A program made the position numbers and the translations under genes. The notes beneath the pieces are model-generated. The model was not told the DNA's origin and ran no database searches. It was given only the letters and a program-made list of their open reading frames with translations. A stretch of DNA of 64,000 nt from CAWGYQ01 sp963817395 (GTDB taxonomy: Bacteria; Acidobacteriota; Vicinamibacteria; Vicinamibacterales; CAVPJW01): positions 558,001 to 622,000 of the forward strand of contig CAWFOC010000004.1 in assembly GCA_963817395.1 (NCBI GenBank), written 5' to 3'. Each line of letters begins with the position of its first letter. The first letter of the stretch is position 1. This document shows positions 47,445 to 56,099 of this stretch, piece by piece.

Positions 47445-48566
47445 ATGAGCAGTGATTACCACCAGTTGATTGGGTCGAGTAGTGTCGTTCAGCGGCTGGA
47501 CCAGGCGATTGAATCGGCCGCCAGCTCTGACGCAAAGGTCCTCATCGTCGGGGAAAGCGGTGTGGGCAAGGAAATCGTGGCCCGCCTGATCCATGCCCGC
47601 AGCCGTCGGCGGGTTGCCCCGATGATCACGATGAACTGCGCGAGCGTGCCGGATACCTTGCTCGAGAGCGAGATGTTCGGCCATCTGCGCGGCAGCTTCA
47701 CCGGGGCCTATCGGGATCGGCCGGGCGTCCTGCAGATGGCTCACCGGGGCACGCTCTTCATGGACGAAGTGGGTGAGATGAGCCTGCGGATGCAGGGGCT
47801 TCTGCTTCGTTTTCTCGAGACGGGCGAGATCCAGCGTGTGGGCGATACCCGGACCGAGCCCAAGGTCGATGTGCGGGTCATTGCGGCGACAAATCGCAAC
47901 CTCGCGGAACAACTGGCGAGCAAGAGCTTCCGCGAAGATCTCTACTATCGCTTGAATGTCATCCATATCGTGGTTCCGCCGCTCAGGGAGCGTGCCGAGG
48001 ACGTGGTTCCCCTTCTCGAGCATTTCCTGACGATGTTTGCCCGGCAGTATCAGATCCTGAAGCCGGAGTTCACCCCCGAAGCGCGCCAGTGTCTCGTGGA
48101 GTACCGTTGGCCCGGGAACGTGCGGGAGCTGCGCAACTTCGTGGAACGGCTCATGGTGACCTCGCCTGGCCGGCTGGTCACGGTAGACGATCTGCCTTCC
48201 GAGGTTCAGCATCATCCGATCGTCGAGCGGATCGTGAGGCCACTGCGTCGATCGGTCGCCGATGAGGTCTTCGATCAGATGGTCAACGGCCGTGAGTCTT
48301 TCTGGTCGGTCGTCTATGGTCCCTTCATGTCACGCGACATGACGCGCGACGATTTGCGTCAGATCGTGGCGAAGGGACTCGAGCAGACCTCAGGCAGCTA
48401 CAAGATTCTCGTGCAGTTGTTCAACATGGAACCGAACGACTACAAGCGGGTCCTGAACTTTCTGCGAAAGCACAACTGCCACATGCCGTTCCAGCGCTTC
48501 CGCAACGCGCCGGCGAGACCCGAGACCGCCCGGGTGACTCACTCGTCGGGAGCCTCCGCCGCATAG
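47445..48566 (+). CDS. sensorless sigma-54-dependent transcriptional activator (ntrC3)
   Basis: 373 residues from ATG 47445 with GAGG 8 bases upstream. The AAA+ core begins at residue 5 (YHQLIGSSSVVQRL). Walker A GESGVGKEIVARLIH, contact loop GSFTGA, Walker B LFMDEVGEMSLRMQG, ATNR, REDLYYRLN, WPGNVREL. The C-terminal module FWSVVYGPFMSRDMTRDDLRQIVAKGLEQ...YKILVQLFNMEPNDYKRVLNFLRKHNCHMPF is shared with ntrC1 and ntrC2. It is much more like ntrC2 than ntrC1 overall, suggesting a local duplication. No sensor domain, so activity may be set by expression level, ligand at the AAA+ domain, or a partner protein. Confidence 0.9.
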   Translation: MSSDYHQLIGSSSVVQRLDQAIESAASSDAKVLIVGESGVGKEIVARLIHARSRRRVAPMITMNCASVPDTLLESEMFGHLRGSFTGAYRDRPGVLQMAHRGTLFMDEVGEMSLRMQGLLLRFLETGEIQRVGDTRTEPKVDVRVIAATNRNLAEQLASKSFREDLYYRLNVIHIVVPPLRERAEDVVPLLEHFLTMFARQYQILKPEFTPEARQCLVEYRWPGNVRELRNFVERLMVTSPGRLVTVDDLPSEVQHHPIVERIVRPLRRSVADEVFDQMVNGRESFWSVVYGPFMSRDMTRDDLRQIVAKGLEQTSGSYKILVQLFNMEPNDYKRVLNFLRKHNCHMPFQRFRNAPARPETARVTHSSGASAA

Positions 48567-48835
48567 CGGCGGGTGCCGCCGTCGTGTTTCAATTCGCCGT
48601 CTGACGCCAACCGGCCGGGCCGCTGTGCCGGCCGGTGTGGCCACCCGCGTCTCCGACCACCGACAGGACCATTCCAGCGCTGACGCTTCTGAAATCGAGG
48701 CTCCAACCAAGCCCCGGTTGATACTGGATTCACGGCTCAGAAAACGTGGACCAGGAATTCGGTTCAGCGGGCCGATGGGTCAGGCGACAGCGTCCGCAGG
48801 CATTTCAGGCCGGTATCCCATATACTTCGACGTCC

Positions 48836-50146
48836 ATGCGGGCGGTCGACATCATCCAGGCCAAGCGCGACGGCGGGTCCCTGTCGCGTGACCAGATCGA
48901 ATGTTTTGTGCGCGGAGCCACAACGCTCGAATGGCCCGACTATCAGGTTTCTGCGTTGCTCATGGCGATTGTCGTGAAGGGGATGACTTCGGAGGAGACA
49001 GCCGTTCTGACCGACGCCATGGTCCGCTCGGGCGCCCGAGTCGATCTGTCCTCGATTCCAGGCCTCAAGGTTGACAAGCACAGCACGGGCGGTGTCGGCG
49101 ACAAGATCTCGCTCGTGCTCGCCCCGCTCGCTGCCGCGTGCGGTGTGATCGTTCCCATGATGTCGGGGCGCGGCCTCGGGCACTCGGGCGGGACGCTGGA
49201 CAAGCTCGAAGCCATTCCCGGGTTTCGCGTGGGCTTGTCGCTCGACGAGTTCCGCGCTGCCCTCTCGGATGTTGGCTGCTGCATGATCGGGCAGACTGAC
49301 GAAATCGCACCGGCCGATCGCAAGCTCTATGCGCTCAGAGACGTCACGGGCACCGTCGAGAGCATTCCTCTGATCTCGGCATCGATCATGAGCAAGAAGA
49401 TCGCGGAAGGCATCGACGCGCTCGTGCTGGACGTCAAGGTGGGGCGCGGCGCGTTCATGCGGACCGAGGCCGATGCGCGTGAGCTGGCTCAGTCGCTCGT
49501 GGCCATTGGTCGCGCAGCGGGTGTCGCGACCGAAGCGACGCTCAGCGCCATGGATGTCCCGCTCGGGCGTGCCGTCGGCAACGGACTGGAAGTGGCCGAG
49601 TCCATCGAGACGCTCAAAGGGCAGGGCCCTCCCGACGTCGAAGCGCTCTCGGTCTGGCTCGCGGCCAGAATGATGGTGCGTGCTCGGGTTGTCCAGCGAA
49701 CGTCGGAGGGCGAGGCGCTGGCGCGCCGCGCGCTCGCGTCGGGCGAGGCGCTCGAGAAGTTCCGGCAGATCATCGCTCGCCAGGGCGGTGATCCCCGCGT
49801 GGTGGACGACGAGCGCCGGCTGGCGTCGGCTCCGATGCGCACGCTCGTGCGCGCCCCTCGAGCGGGATGGCTGTCGCTGCTCGATGCGGGCCTCGTGGGC
49901 CGGGCCTCGGTGGCACTTGGCGCAGGACGCGATCGCGTCGACGCCGTGATCGATCCATCGGCCGGCATTGTGCTGCACGCGCGGCCCGGCGATCTGCTCG
50001 GTCAGGGTGATGCCGTCATGGAGTTGCATTACGGACCAGCCGCGCGCGTCGACGAGGCCGAGGTGCTGGCCGCCTCAGCGGTCGTGCTGGCAGACGAGGC
50101 GCCACCGCCCCAGCCGCTCATCGTCGGGACGATCGGGAGCGATTGA
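48836..50146 (+). CDS. deoA: thymidine/pyrimidine-nucleoside phosphorylase
   Basis: 436 residues from ATG 48836 (MRAVDIIQAKRDGGSLSRDQI), the canonical start; 30 codons open upstream are not family sequence. It cleaves thymidine/deoxyuridine (perhaps uridine) with phosphate. Signature VDKHSTGGVGDKISLVLAP, SGRGLGHSGGTLDKLEAIPG, SKKIAEGIDALVLDVKVG(R)GAFM and a C-terminal PYNP domain (RAPRAGWLSLLDAG). Whether it is deoA or pdp type is not certain. It starts a nucleoside-salvage operon with PNP and cytidine deaminase. The 269 bases before it show nothing specific. Confidence 0.93.
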   Translation: MRAVDIIQAKRDGGSLSRDQIECFVRGATTLEWPDYQVSALLMAIVVKGMTSEETAVLTDAMVRSGARVDLSSIPGLKVDKHSTGGVGDKISLVLAPLAAACGVIVPMMSGRGLGHSGGTLDKLEAIPGFRVGLSLDEFRAALSDVGCCMIGQTDEIAPADRKLYALRDVTGTVESIPLISASIMSKKIAEGIDALVLDVKVGRGAFMRTEADARELAQSLVAIGRAAGVATEATLSAMDVPLGRAVGNGLEVAESIETLKGQGPPDVEALSVWLAARMMVRARVVQRTSEGEALARRALASGEALEKFRQIIARQGGDPRVVDDERRLASAPMRTLVRAPRAGWLSLLDAGLVGRASVALGAGRDRVDAVIDPSAGIVLHARPGDLLGQGDAVMELHYGPAARVDEAEVLAASAVVLADEAPPPQPLIVGTIGSD

Positions 50147-50178
50147 GGTGCGCATGGGCGTTCCGCACGAGGATCTCG

Positions 50179-50995
50179 ATGTCTGAATACGATCTGTCGC
50201 GTGAGGCCGCAGATTGGATCGGTCGCACGGGCGCCACGCCTGACGTCGCCGTCGTGCTGGGTTCAGGCCTGGGGGAGTTTGCAGCCCATCTCGACGCAGG
50301 CCCGGTCGATTGCCTACCAGGAGATTCCTCACTGGCCGGTCACTGGAGTGCCCGGCCACGACGGTCGTCTGGTCCTGGGCAGGATCGGCGAACGGAGGGT
50401 GGCCGCCCTGTCGGGACGAGTCCATTTCTATGAAGGGCACAGCCTCAGCCGCGTGACATTCGCCGTCCGCGTGCTTGGCCTGCTCGGCGTTCGCGTGCTG
50501 ATCCTGACCAATGCGGCCGGAGGTATCAACACGGGCTTTCGCCAGGGCGCGCTGATGATCATCGACGACCACATCAATGCGATGGGCAGCAACCCGCTCG
50601 TCGGCCCCAACGAAGATCGCTTCGGCGTGCGATTTCCCGACATGAGCGAGGTCTATTCCACGCGTCTCAGGGCGCTCGCCGAGCGCGTGGGCCAGGAACG
50701 GGGATTGGATCTGGTCCATGGCGTCTATCTCGGCCTTCACGGGCCGAGTTTCGAGACGCCTGCGGAAATCAGGGCTTTTCGGGTGCTTGGCGCCGATGCC
50801 GTCGGCATGTCCACGGTGCCCGAGGCGATTGTGGCGCGGCACATGGGCATCGAGGTGCTGGGCGTTTCGTGCATCACGAACATGGCCGCGGGAGTGTTTC
50901 CCGAGCCGCTGAGCCACGAGGAAGTGATGGAGACCACGCACCGCGTGCGCGGACAGTTTCTGGCCCTGCTGGAGGGTGTCATTGCCGGGCTCTGA
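50179..50995 (+). CDS. purine-nucleoside phosphorylase (one frame break)
   Basis: About 271 residues from ATG 50179 (MSEYDLSREAADWIG). Class II (trimeric) PNP/MTAP superfamily: VAVVLGSGLGEFAAHL phosphate loop, a break near 50305-50315, then SIAYQEIPHWPVTGVPGHDGRLVLG, RVHFYEGHSL, LILTNAAGGINTGFRQGALM, GLHGPSFETPAEIRAFRVLGADAVGMSTVPEAIVARH and CITNMAAG with the base-binding Asn. It follows the thymidine phosphorylase by 32 bases and the next gene begins inside its end. Confidence 0.93.
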
Positions 50996-51687
50996 GCGCA
51001 CGCGCGTGTCGATTGTGGCCTTCGACGTGGAGCCGGACCGGCGCGATCGGTTTCTGGAGTTGATGGACGCGTTACATGCCATCGCGCGCCGCAAGGGTTA
51101 TGGCACGCATGATCTCGTTGTGGACCCAAGCAAGCCGTTGGCCTATTTCAACCTCCAGGCGTGGGCGACCGAAGAGGCCGTCCGACACTACCAGGACGAC
51201 CCGGATGTTCGGGTGCTCGTCGACGCGCTCGGCGAGACCGCGACCATGAGGCCGATCGTGGAGGCGGCCACTCCCGTTAGCCGGTCGGCTCCGGATGAGA
51301 GAGATCTGCTCGACGCCGCGCGCGACGCGCGCGATCGCGCGCACGCACGGTTCTCCGGCTTCAAGGTGGGCGCAGCGCTCGAGACCGCGGACGGCGCCAT
51401 AGTCACCGGCTGCAACGTCGAGAACGCGACCTACGGTCTCACCCTCTGCGCTGAACGCGTCGCCGTGTTCCGGGCGCATTGCCGAAGGGCACCGTTCGTT
51501 CCGTCGTGTTGCGGTGGTGGCCGACACGGACACGCTCACTCCGCCTTGCGGTGCGTGCCGCCAGATACTCTGGGAATTCGGCGGTGACCTCGGACTCGTC
51601 CTGGGTAACCTTGATGGGAAAATTCTCCGCCTCACGATGAAGGATCTCCTGCCGCTTCCCTTCGACGCCAGTTTCCTCGACGGGTAG
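50976..51687 (+). CDS. cdd: cytidine deaminase with N-terminal ABM-like domain (one frame break)
   Basis: About 235 residues. An ABM/dimeric alpha-beta-barrel-like domain (about 10-100: SIVAFDVEPDRRDRFLELMDALHAIARRKGYG, AYFNLQAWATEEAVRHYQDDPDVR) precedes a cytidine deaminase (about 108-235). The deaminase shows FSGFKVGAALET, GCNVENATYG, zinc/acid motif LCAERVAVFRA, and after a break near 51475, AEGHRSFRRVAVVADTDTLTPPCGACRQILWEF with the other two zinc Cys. It ends FDASFLDG at 51687. The three-Cys arrangement is the tetrameric form. Start is GTG 50976 or GTG 51006. The fusion is unusual and could be created by an indel removing a stop near 51278. Confidence 0.83.
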
Positions 51688-51812
51688 TCTGTCGCACGCC
51701 CGGCGCACGGACGAGGACCTCCGTGCTGCAATCACGTCGAGGCGGGTGTCGAGCGCGGCGCGCGCCGAGGCTCCGACGGGCTGCCGGCGCTTTTTGCAGT
51801 ATCATTTTTTGC

Positions 51813-52874
51813 ATGCTCCCCACCATCGACTGGACGGACGATGTCGTCGTCATGATCGACCAGCGGAAGCTGCCGACGGCGGAGGTGTTCGTCCGGTGCC
51901 GCACCGCGCAGGACGTGGCACGCGCAATCAAGAGCATGGTCATCCGCGGGGCGCCGGCCATCGGCGTGGCCGCAGCGATGGGCATCGCCCTCGGGATCGG
52001 TCAGAGCAAGGCGACGGGCACGCAGAAACTCGCGGTCGATCTGGCAAAGCTCTGTGAGCTCATGGCGGGCACCAGGCCGACGGCGGTGAATCTGTTCTGG
52101 GCGATCGACCGGATGAAACGCGCGTTTGCGGCGGGGGCCTCGGCGGGGGAGTCCGTTGTCGAGCTCCGGGATCGACTCGCGAGAGAAGCCCGGCGCATCC
52201 ACGACGAGGATGTCGCGAGTTGCCGTGCGATGGGTGCGCACGGCGCAAGCCTGATCGCCGATCAGGCACGCATCCTGACGCACTGCAATGCCGGGGCGCT
52301 CGCGACGGCCGGCTATGGCAGTGCACTCGGCGTCGTTCGCGCAGCGGTCGAGCAGGGCAAGCAAGTCTCGGTGCTCGCCGATGAGACGCGTCCGTTCCTG
52401 CAGGGTGCCAGGCTGACGGCATGGGAGCTGATGCGCGAGGGGATCGATACGACGGTGATCACCGACAACATGGCCGGCTCGCTGATGCGCGGAGGCCAGA
52501 TCGACGTGGTCGTGGTCGGTGCCGATCGTATTGCGGCCAACGGTGACGTCGCCAACAAGATCGGGACCTATCCCGTGGCCGTTCTTGCGAGGGAGCACGG
52601 GTTACCCTTCTATGTGGCAGCGCCGACTTCGACCATCGATCTCTCGACGCCGGACGGCGATCACATTCCGATCGAAGAACGCAGCGCGCGCGAGGTGACT
52701 CACTACGGGTCAGCTCGGCTCACCCCGGACGGTGTTCGAGTGAGGAATCCGGCGTTTGATGTCACGCCCCATCGACTGGTCACCGCCATCATCACCGAGA
52801 CCGGCATCTTCAGGTCGCCGTACGATCAGTCGTTGCCGACGGCATTCGCGCAGCCGGTGGCGGGTACCGTCTGA
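51813..52874 (+). CDS. mtnA: S-methyl-5-thioribose-1-phosphate isomerase
   Basis: 353 residues from ATG 51813 (MLPTIDWTDDVVVMIDQRKLP); codons open before it are Arg-rich non-family sequence. Methionine salvage enzyme of the eIF2B-like fold. Motifs: SMVIRGAPAIGVAAAMG, TRPTAVNLFWAIDRM, ILTHCNAGALATAGYGSALG with catalytic Cys, DETRPFLQGARLTAWEL, ITDNMAGSLM with catalytic Asp, and GADRIAANGDVANKIGTY. Preceded by PNP-like salvage genes, consistent with MTA recycling. Confidence 0.95.
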   Translation: MLPTIDWTDDVVVMIDQRKLPTAEVFVRCRTAQDVARAIKSMVIRGAPAIGVAAAMGIALGIGQSKATGTQKLAVDLAKLCELMAGTRPTAVNLFWAIDRMKRAFAAGASAGESVVELRDRLAREARRIHDEDVASCRAMGAHGASLIADQARILTHCNAGALATAGYGSALGVVRAAVEQGKQVSVLADETRPFLQGARLTAWELMREGIDTTVITDNMAGSLMRGGQIDVVVVGADRIAANGDVANKIGTYPVAVLAREHGLPFYVAAPTSTIDLSTPDGDHIPIEERSAREVTHYGSARLTPDGVRVRNPAFDVTPHRLVTAIITETGIFRSPYDQSLPTAFAQPVAGTV

Positions 52875-52913
52875 ACACGCAAATCGCTCCACGCCGCCTG
52901 AACCGCGGCTCCT

Positions 52914-53990
52914 GTGCTGATACTGGGAATTGAAACGTCGTGCGACGAAACCTCGGCGGCCGTCGTCGAAGAGACCGCTGACACGGCCAGGCCCTGGCGT
53001 ATCCGCTCGAATGTCGTCGCCTCACAAGACGACGTGCATCGAGAGTGGGGCGGCGTGGTGCCGGAGCTGGCGGCTCGTCAGCATGTCCGCGACATCTGTC
53101 CGGTTGTCGACCGGGCGCTCGCGGACGCCGGCTGCGGCTGGTCCGCTCTCGGTGCCGTCGCGGTGACCCAGGGGCCGGGCCTGGTGGGCTCGCTCCTCGT
53201 CGGCGTGGCCTATGCCAAGGCGGTCGCCTACTCGCTCGGCCTGCCGCTCGTGCCGGTGCATCATCTCGCAGGACACATCGAATCGCTCTTCCTCGAGCAC
53301 GGCACGATCGAGTTGCCCTCGGTGGTTCTGGTCGTCTCGGGCGGTCACACGAGTCTCTTCGAGGTGCCGGAGCCCGGCATCTATCGCCTTCTTGGCCGGA
53401 CCAGAGACGACGCCGCCGGCGAGGCGTACGACAAGGTCGCGAAGTTGATGGGTCTTGGCTATCCCGGGGGACCGATCATCGATCGGCTGGCTGCCGAGGG
53501 TCACGACAGGGCCATCGAATTTTCTGTGGCCCGCATGACGCATGCGGACCGCAATCGGCCATGGCTCAAAGGAGATCTCGACTTCAGCTTCAGTGGGCTG
53601 AAGACCGCCGTGCTTCGCTACGTGCGCACGACCGGGGATTCACTGAACGCCGCCGATCTGGCCGCGAGCTTCCAGCGGGTGGTCGTCGAAACACTCGTGG
53701 AGCGTGTGTTCGACGCGGCGGAGCGATCCGAGGCCCGCAGCATCGGCATCGCGGGAGGCGTGTCTGCGAACAGCCGGCTGCGGCGTGATGCGCACGCGCG
53801 CGGGACACAATCGGGCGTCCCGGTGTATCTGCCCAGTCTCAAGCTGTCCACTGACAATGCAGCCATGATTGCGGCGGCCGGGCTGCGGCGGCTGGCATCA
53901 GGCGTCCGTGCGGACTGGAGTCTGAACGCCGATGCCGCGTTGGCAATCGAGGTGGATCCAGGCGTCGCTCGGTCGCAAGCAGGATCATGA
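52914..53990 (+). CDS. tsaD: tRNA N6-threonylcarbamoyladenosine synthase subunit TsaD
   Basis: 358-residue Kae1/Qri7/TsaD ATPase for t6A at position 37 of ANN-decoding tRNAs. N-terminus MLILGIETSCDETSAAVVE from GTG 52914; metal-binding VPVHHLAGHIESLF (HxxxH), SGGHTSLFEV, GEAYDKVAKLMGLGYPGGPIIDRLA, IAGGVSANSRLR, and STDNAAMIAAAG with the last metal Asp. Length is usual. It overlaps the yjbQ start by 4 bases. Confidence 0.97.
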   Translation: MLILGIETSCDETSAAVVEETADTARPWRIRSNVVASQDDVHREWGGVVPELAARQHVRDICPVVDRALADAGCGWSALGAVAVTQGPGLVGSLLVGVAYAKAVAYSLGLPLVPVHHLAGHIESLFLEHGTIELPSVVLVVSGGHTSLFEVPEPGIYRLLGRTRDDAAGEAYDKVAKLMGLGYPGGPIIDRLAAEGHDRAIEFSVARMTHADRNRPWLKGDLDFSFSGLKTAVLRYVRTTGDSLNAADLAASFQRVVVETLVERVFDAAERSEARSIGIAGGVSANSRLRRDAHARGTQSGVPVYLPSLKLSTDNAAMIAAAGLRRLASGVRADWSLNADAALAIEVDPGVARSQAGS

Positions 53991-54418
53991 TCGTTCACAC
54001 CGACTACCTGTGGTTCGACACGAAGAGCCGGCAGGAATTCATCCGCATCACCGATCAGGTCGCTGCCGTCGTCAAGAAGAGCGGCGTCGAAGAGGGCTTC
54101 GCCCTGGTGTCGGCGATGCACATCACCTCGGGTGTGTACGTCAACGATTGGGAAAACGGACTCATCGAGGACTTTCAGAGCTGGCTGGAGAAGTTGGCGC
54201 CTGCCGGGCTGCCGTATCGGCACCATCAAACCGGCGAAGACAACGCCGATGCGCATCTGAAGCGAACGCTGATGGGTCATCAGGTGCTGCTGCCCATTAC
54301 GGCTGGCGAGCTCGATCTCGGACCGTGGGAGCAGGTGTTCTATGCGGAATTCGACGGGCAGCGTCGTAAGCGCGTGATCGTCAAAGTGATGGGCCATGGC
54401 CGACGTCGAGGAAACTGA
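53987..54418 (+). CDS. YjbQ/UPF0047 family protein (secondary thiamine-phosphate synthase type)
   Basis: 143 residues, complete, with the family motifs FVRITDQV-like EFIRITDQVAAVVKKSG, GFALVSAMHITSGVYVNDWENGLIEDF, YRHHQTGEDNADAHLKRTLMGHQVLLPITAGELDLGPWEQVFYAEFDGQRRKRV. YjbQ has been linked to weak thiamine-phosphate synthase activity; the physiological role is unclear. ATGA overlap with tsaD. Confidence 0.92.
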   Translation: MIVHTDYLWFDTKSRQEFIRITDQVAAVVKKSGVEEGFALVSAMHITSGVYVNDWENGLIEDFQSWLEKLAPAGLPYRHHQTGEDNADAHLKRTLMGHQVLLPITAGELDLGPWEQVFYAEFDGQRRKRVIVKVMGHGRRRGN

Positions 54419-54760
54419 CGCGCTGACGCTGGTGCGGCGAATGGTTCGAGGCCTTCAACCGATCGGACGCGGAACGAGCGGCTCGACTCTATGCGGTCGA
54501 TTGTGAGAACGACCAGGCCGGTGACGGGCGTTATGTCGGCCGGGAGGCGCAGCGTGACTGGTTGGCTGCCCGGTTTCGGCTCCTGGACGGCGCGCGCGAG
54601 GGCGGTTCCCGGCGCCAGGTCACGACGCTCGGGCGCGTGGAGCGGGGCTGGACCCACGCTGAATGGATTGGCCGCGAGAGGCGCCGGGACACCGCTCAGA
54701 TTGTCGAGACGGCCGGCTACGAGCACTTTCTGGTGGAGGAGGGGCGTCATCCGGCGTCAG
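54396..54760 (+). CDS. SnoaL/NTF2-like small protein (frame break, end uncertain)
   Basis: Starts ATG 54396 inside the end of yjbQ (MADVEETDALTLVR). A one-base break near 54441 leads to EWFEAFNRSDAERAARLYAVDCENDQAGDGRYVGREAQRDWLAARF, typical of SnoaL-like/NTF2-fold proteins, and on to TTLGRVERGWTHAEWIG...TAGYEHFLVEEG. No stop is met before the NUDIX coding region, so a lost stop or another indel near 54750 is likely. Function cannot be assigned. Confidence 0.5.
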
Positions 54761-54781
54761 CGCGGCGTCGCGCATCCCTTC

Positions 54782-55273
54782 GTGGCCCCCGCCGATCCGG
54801 ACGAGCGGCCAGACGCCGGCACGGAGCCGCCGAGGCGTTCGCGCCGCTATCCGTCGCACCCCATTGTTGGCGTGGGAGCCGTCATCGAACAGCACGGGCG
54901 TGTGGTGCTGGTCCGGCGACGATTCGAGCCGCTGGCCGGGCAATGGAGTCTGCCAGGCGGCACGCTCGAAGTGGGTGAAACGCTCGAGGCCGGTGTGGCA
55001 AGGGAGATGCTCGAGGAAACCGGACTCGTCGTCGCAGTCGGTCCCGTTGTCGAGGTCTTCGATCGCATTCTGCTCGACGACCAGCGGCGCGTGAAGTTTC
55101 ACTTCGTGCTCGTCGATTACCTTTGCCGCCCCTCCGGTGGTGTGCTGCGACACGGGTCCGACGTCGATGACGCCGTGTTCGTCCCTCCGAGCGAACTCGA
55201 CAAGTACCACCTGACTCCAAAGGCCCTGGCGATTATCGACCGCGCTCTCGAGCTGGCGGGAACTCGTCCGTGA
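54782..55273 (+). CDS. NUDIX hydrolase
   Basis: About 163 residues; the start is uncertain (GTG 54782 chosen; conserved sequence begins at about 54845 with RRYPSHPIVGVGAVIEQHG). The NUDIX box is complete: GGTLEVGETLEAGVAREMLEETGL, fitting G-x5-E-x7-RE-x2-EE-x-G. ADP-ribose/NTP-type substrate unknown. The stop overlaps the SDR start by 4 bases. Confidence 0.88.
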   Translation: MAPADPDERPDAGTEPPRRSRRYPSHPIVGVGAVIEQHGRVVLVRRRFEPLAGQWSLPGGTLEVGETLEAGVAREMLEETGLVVAVGPVVEVFDRILLDDQRRVKFHFVLVDYLCRPSGGVLRHGSDVDDAVFVPPSELDKYHLTPKALAIIDRALELAGTRP

Positions 55274-56067
55274 CGTCCGACGGCCCGCGCACTGTCGCAC
55301 TGGTGACCGGCGCGTCGACCGGCATCGGTCGGGAGCTGGCACGATTGCTCGCACGAGACGGCATCAATCTCGTGCTCGTCGCCCGATCCGTGGACCTCCT
55401 CGAAGCCCTTGCCCGTGAGATTCAGCACGCCCACGGCGTCGAGGTGATGACCATCGCTGGCGATCTCAGCGATCCGGACACCCCGGACCGGGTTTTCGAG
55501 CGGATACGGGATCGAGGACTGACCATCGACACGCTGGTCAACAATGCCGGAGTCGGCATTTATGGTGAGTTCTCGAACACGAACCTGGACGACGAGCTGC
55601 GAATGATTTCGCTCAATACGTCGGCCCTGGTCGCCTTGACGAAGCATTGTCTTATGGACATGCGCGCGCGGAATCGTGGTCGCATCCTTCAGGTCGCCTC
55701 GACGGCCGCTTTCGTCCCCGGACCGAAGATGTCGGTCTACTACGCCACCAAGGCGTTCGTGCTCTCGTTCTCGGAAGCCCTACGCGACGAACTGCGCGGG
55801 ACGGCCATTACCGTGAGCGTGCTCTGTGCGGGACCCACCGCCACCGAATTTCACAAGCGCGCAGGCGCCGAGCGCTCGAAGCTGTTTGCGGGAATCGTGA
55901 TGGACCCGGCGGTCGTTGCGGCGACCGCGTACGAGGGTCTTCGTGACGGGAAGGCCATCATCGTGCCGGGTCTCAGGAACAAGGTCGTTCCTCTCGTCGC
56001 GAGATGTCTCCCTCGTCGCATGGTGCTCTGGCTCTCCCACCGCGCCTCCGCCGCCACACATCGATAG
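55270..56067 (+). CDS. short-chain dehydrogenase/reductase (DltE-like)
   Basis: 265-residue SDR. N-terminal cofactor loop ALVTGASTGIGRELARLLA, NNAGVGIYGEF, catalytic Ser in ILQVASTAAFVPGP and YxxxK in YYATKAF. C-terminal region ends with a hydrophobic/basic tail (VARCLPRRMVLWLSHR). Substrate unknown. The last gene of the + salvage block; convergent with the amino-acid permease. Confidence 0.9.
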   Translation: MTSDGPRTVALVTGASTGIGRELARLLARDGINLVLVARSVDLLEALAREIQHAHGVEVMTIAGDLSDPDTPDRVFERIRDRGLTIDTLVNNAGVGIYGEFSNTNLDDELRMISLNTSALVALTKHCLMDMRARNRGRILQVASTAAFVPGPKMSVYYATKAFVLSFSEALRDELRGTAITVSVLCAGPTATEFHKRAGAERSKLFAGIVMDPAVVAATAYEGLRDGKAIIVPGLRNKVVPLVARCLPRRMVLWLSHRASAATHR

Positions 56068-56099
56068 CCGTCCCCAGAAGGACTCGAGCGGCAGCTCAA

